Part shown: piece after piece, positions 5,087 through 6,845 of the stretch
How the letters are laid out: every line of letters starts with the position of its first letter
Numbering within the stretch: the stretch's first letter is position 1
DNA from: a bacterium
GTDB taxonomy: Bacteria > Caldisericota > Caldisericia > B22-G15
NCBI GenBank assembly: GCA_012517755.1
Contig: JAAYUH010000113.1
Span: forward strand, 1 to 6,845
Length of the DNA stretch: 6,845 nt
Reading direction: 5' to 3'
The notes under the pieces: generated by a model
Database searches by the model: none
Seen by the model: only the letters and a program-made list of their open reading frames with translations
Told to the model about the DNA's origin: nothing
Translations under genes and position numbers: made by a program

Positions 5087-6845
5087 ATGAAAAAATTAGT
5101 TATTTTATTATGTTTGGTTTTGTTAGGAGTTAGTTTCCTAACAATTAAGGTAAATGCAAATATTATTGGAGTTACAATTTCACCAAATACACCTGGCAGT
5201 CAAACAACACAAGGAGACGATACCGCAGGAAAAACTAACACACATTGGATATTATCAATAAACTTTGATAACAATTTACCTACATTACAAAATGGGGATA
5301 CAATAATAATAACATTCCCAACAGGATTTAATTTTAATAGTTCTACTGTCACTATAACAACAAATACAATTGGCACAACCTTTGGTACCATAACTAAATC
5401 TTTAAATGTGATAAACATTCCTGTTACTGGAAATCAAACTTCTGCTGGACAGGTTGTTGTTGATATAACAAATGCAACTAACACAACCAAAGCAGGAAAT
5501 TTAATAGCATATGTAAAAGTAAAAAGATTAGCAAGTTTTATAATCAATTTTAGTGGAACAGTTACAGTTATTCCAGATTTAATTCACCACATCACAATAA
5601 CTCCAAATCCATATTACACAGTTATTAATGATATAAAAAACTTTATTGCAGAAAGTTTCGATGTTTATGGAAATAAAAGAACAAGAGTCAATTCTATTTT
5701 TGGATGGGAAGATAAATTTGATTGGTCAATTAATCCAATTGCTGATCCAGTTCCTGGGAATGCTATATTTACAACTCCAAATTCAAATGTTGATAATGTA
5801 ACAATTCAAACAACAGATTGGGGACATATTCAATTAAAAGCAACATCAACTATTGATAACACTAAATTTGGTATTTCTGATATTTATATAGTTAGCCAAA
5901 TTTCAACTCCAAAAGTTGATGTTGACCCACCATATGCAGGCTCAGTTGCTGAATATAATATAAGGTTTAATCTTGGACCAAATGGAGCTGTTGTTGGAGG
6001 AATTGATTATATTTTAATAACATTTCCAAATGATACCTTTATTCCATTTTCTTTTTCATACTTAGGAGTATTAATTAATGGTTATCCAGTATCAGTAACC
6101 TATGTTTCTGTAAGAACAGTAAAAATTGTTTTTCCATATAATTTACCAGCTGGTGCTTATGTTATTGTAACCTTTCCTATAACTTCTGGAATAACTAATC
6201 CATCAACATCTGGAACATACACTTTAAAGGTCTCAACTTCAAAAGAACCAACTCTTGTTACCTCATATCCATATACAATTTATTATTCTGTTATATCAAG
6301 ACCAAAAGTTACTGTTGAGCCAAATGTTGTTGATACTGAGGCAAGTTATACAATTGAATTTAAAACTGGAAGTGCTGGGAATTTAATAAAAGATTATGAT
6401 ATAATCGCAATAAAATTTCCAGATGATACTTTCATTCCATCAACCGCTGATAAAAGTGAAGTAACAATAAATGGAGTGAATCCAAAAGATGTTACAATCT
6501 CAACAGGAAGGAAAATTCAACTTAAAGTTCCAGTTAATATTTCAAACAATTCTAATGTTAAAATAATTTTTACAGAAAATTTTGGAATTAAAAATCCAAC
6601 AGAAGGTGGAGATTACACTCTTCAAGTTGCAACAAGCAGAGAGCCAACATATGTAACATCATATTCTTATAAAATTGTTGAATCAATTTTAACAGATTTA
6701 GTTGTTGAAGTTAATCCGCCAGTTACAAAGGTTGAGGCAGAATATAAGATAAATTTTAAGACAGGGAAACATGGAGAACTCTCAGAGGGTGATGAAATTT
6801 ATATAAAATTCCCATCTTATACTAAACTTCCAAATGATATTGATA
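5087..6845 (+). CDS. Secreted surface protein with Ig-like and about 131-residue beta repeats (runs off window)
   Basis: The frame stays open for 586 codons to the window end. ATG 5087 has AGGAGG (5076-5081) 5 bp upstream. Residues 1-24 are a signal peptide: MKK, a hydrophobic core of about 17, then KVNA with signal peptidase I cleavage expected after Ala24. The rest is Thr/Asn/Ile/Val-rich with no Cys, typical of extracellular beta-sandwich proteins. Residues about 25-165 hold a divergent unit with NGDTIIITFPTGF. Residues about 169-268 resemble a bacterial Ig-like (Big) domain (ITITPNP...FIAESFDVYGNKR...HIQLKATST). From residue 275 come repeats with IxFPxDTFIP, a VxINGxP-like stretch, GIxNPxxxGxYTLxVxTSxEPTxVTSY. 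Units of this kind occur in large cell-surface proteins of Gram-positive anaerobes, often with a C-terminal anchoring or copper amine oxidase N-terminal-type domain, which would be beyond the window. The role is probably structural or adhesive; no enzyme motif is seen. Confidence 0.85.
   Translation, partial: MKKLVILLCLVLLGVSFLTIKVNANIIGVTISPNTPGSQTTQGDDTAGKTNTHWILSINFDNNLPTLQNGDTIIITFPTGFNFNSSTVTITTNTIGTTFGTITKSLNVINIPVTGNQTSAGQVVVDITNATNTTKAGNLIAYVKVKRLASFIINFSGTVTVIPDLIHHITITPNPYYTVINDIKNFIAESFDVYGNKRTRVNSIFGWEDKFDWSINPIADPVPGNAIFTTPNSNVDNVTIQTTDWGHIQLKATSTIDNTKFGISDIYIVSQISTPKVDVDPPYAGSVAEYNIRFNLGPNGAVVGGIDYILITFPNDTFIPFSFSYLGVLINGYPVSVTYVSVRTVKIVFPYNLPAGAYVIVTFPITSGITNPSTSGTYTLKVSTSKEPTLVTSYPYTIYYSVISRPKVTVEPNVVDTEASYTIEFKTGSAGNLIKDYDIIAIKFPDDTFIPSTADKSEVTINGVNPKDVTISTGRKIQLKVPVNISNNSNVKIIFTENFGIKNPTEGGDYTLQVATSREPTYVTSYSYKIVESILTDLVVEVNPPVTKVEAEYKINFKTGKHGELSEGDEIYIKFPSYTKLPNDID
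5909..6845 (+). repeat. Tandem protein repeats with a 131-codon (393-bp) period
   Basis: Unit 1 starts at 5909 (residue 275, PKVDVDP), unit 2 at 6302 (residue 406, PKVTVEP) and unit 3 at 6695 (residue 537, DLVVEVNP), cut after about 50 residues. The start-to-start distance is exactly 131 residues in both steps. Shared landmarks are the Y-x-I-x-F strand, FPxDTFIP in units 1 and 2 (FPSYTKLP in unit 3), GIxNP, YTL-V and SxEPTxVTSY. The copies are conserved as protein but clearly diverged as DNA, so they are old duplications rather than recent expansion. Confidence 0.88.

Noticed and set aside
5120..5144. 9-bp perfect hairpin TTGTTAGGA/TCCTAACAA in the signal-peptide codons
   Set aside because: A stem of this size is expected by chance in AT-rich DNA of this length, and it lies inside coding sequence with no U-run after it.
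5200..5418. Minus-strand open frame of 72 codons
   Set aside because: It is antisense to the surface-protein gene, which has a signal peptide, ribosome site and a long uninterrupted frame.

Overview
This is a strongly AT-rich stretch of bacterial DNA. Its proteins are rich in Lys, Ile, Glu and Asn, and ribosome-binding sites are good (AGGAGG) at most starts but absent at one. The gene content points to an anaerobe, probably clostridial or a related AT-rich and possibly thermophilic lineage. The main clue is a SCIFF-type modified peptide with its radical SAM maturase, a pair typical of Clostridia. The surface protein has a repeat type common in Gram-positive anaerobes. The species cannot be fixed from the sequence.

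Layout: five genes run leftward and one runs rightward. From right to left on the minus strand they are: a DnaB-like RecA-fold ATPase (3469-4986) that appears leaderless and ends in a strong intrinsic terminator; serS, seryl-tRNA synthetase (2087-3358); a small SCIFF precursor peptide gene starting at TTG (1858-2016); its radical SAM/SPASM maturase (600-1910), whose 5' end overlaps the peptide gene; and the N-terminal 185 residues of a dihydropyrimidine dehydrogenase/PreT-type Fe-S flavoprotein (1-557), cut by the window edge. On the plus strand, a secreted surface protein with about 131-residue beta-rich repeats starts at 5087 and runs off the right edge. It is divergent from the DnaB-like gene across a 100-bp intergenic region that holds a perfectly symmetric -10-like element.

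Function: the coherent system here is the peptide and maturase pair. The ribosomally made Cys-rich peptide is the expected substrate of the adjacent three-cluster radical SAM enzyme, which would install a Cys-to-Thr thioether (a ranthipeptide). The peptide is a variant: it has five of the usual six cysteines, with Met at the fifth Cys position, plus a nine-residue C-terminal tail read through the overlap with the maturase gene. The flavoprotein gene follows 42 bp downstream and may be co-transcribed; any role as an electron donor is speculation. serS and the DnaB-like gene look like unrelated neighbours. No gene-free stretch exceeds 300 bases, and no tRNA, rRNA, CRISPR array or insertion sequence was seen.
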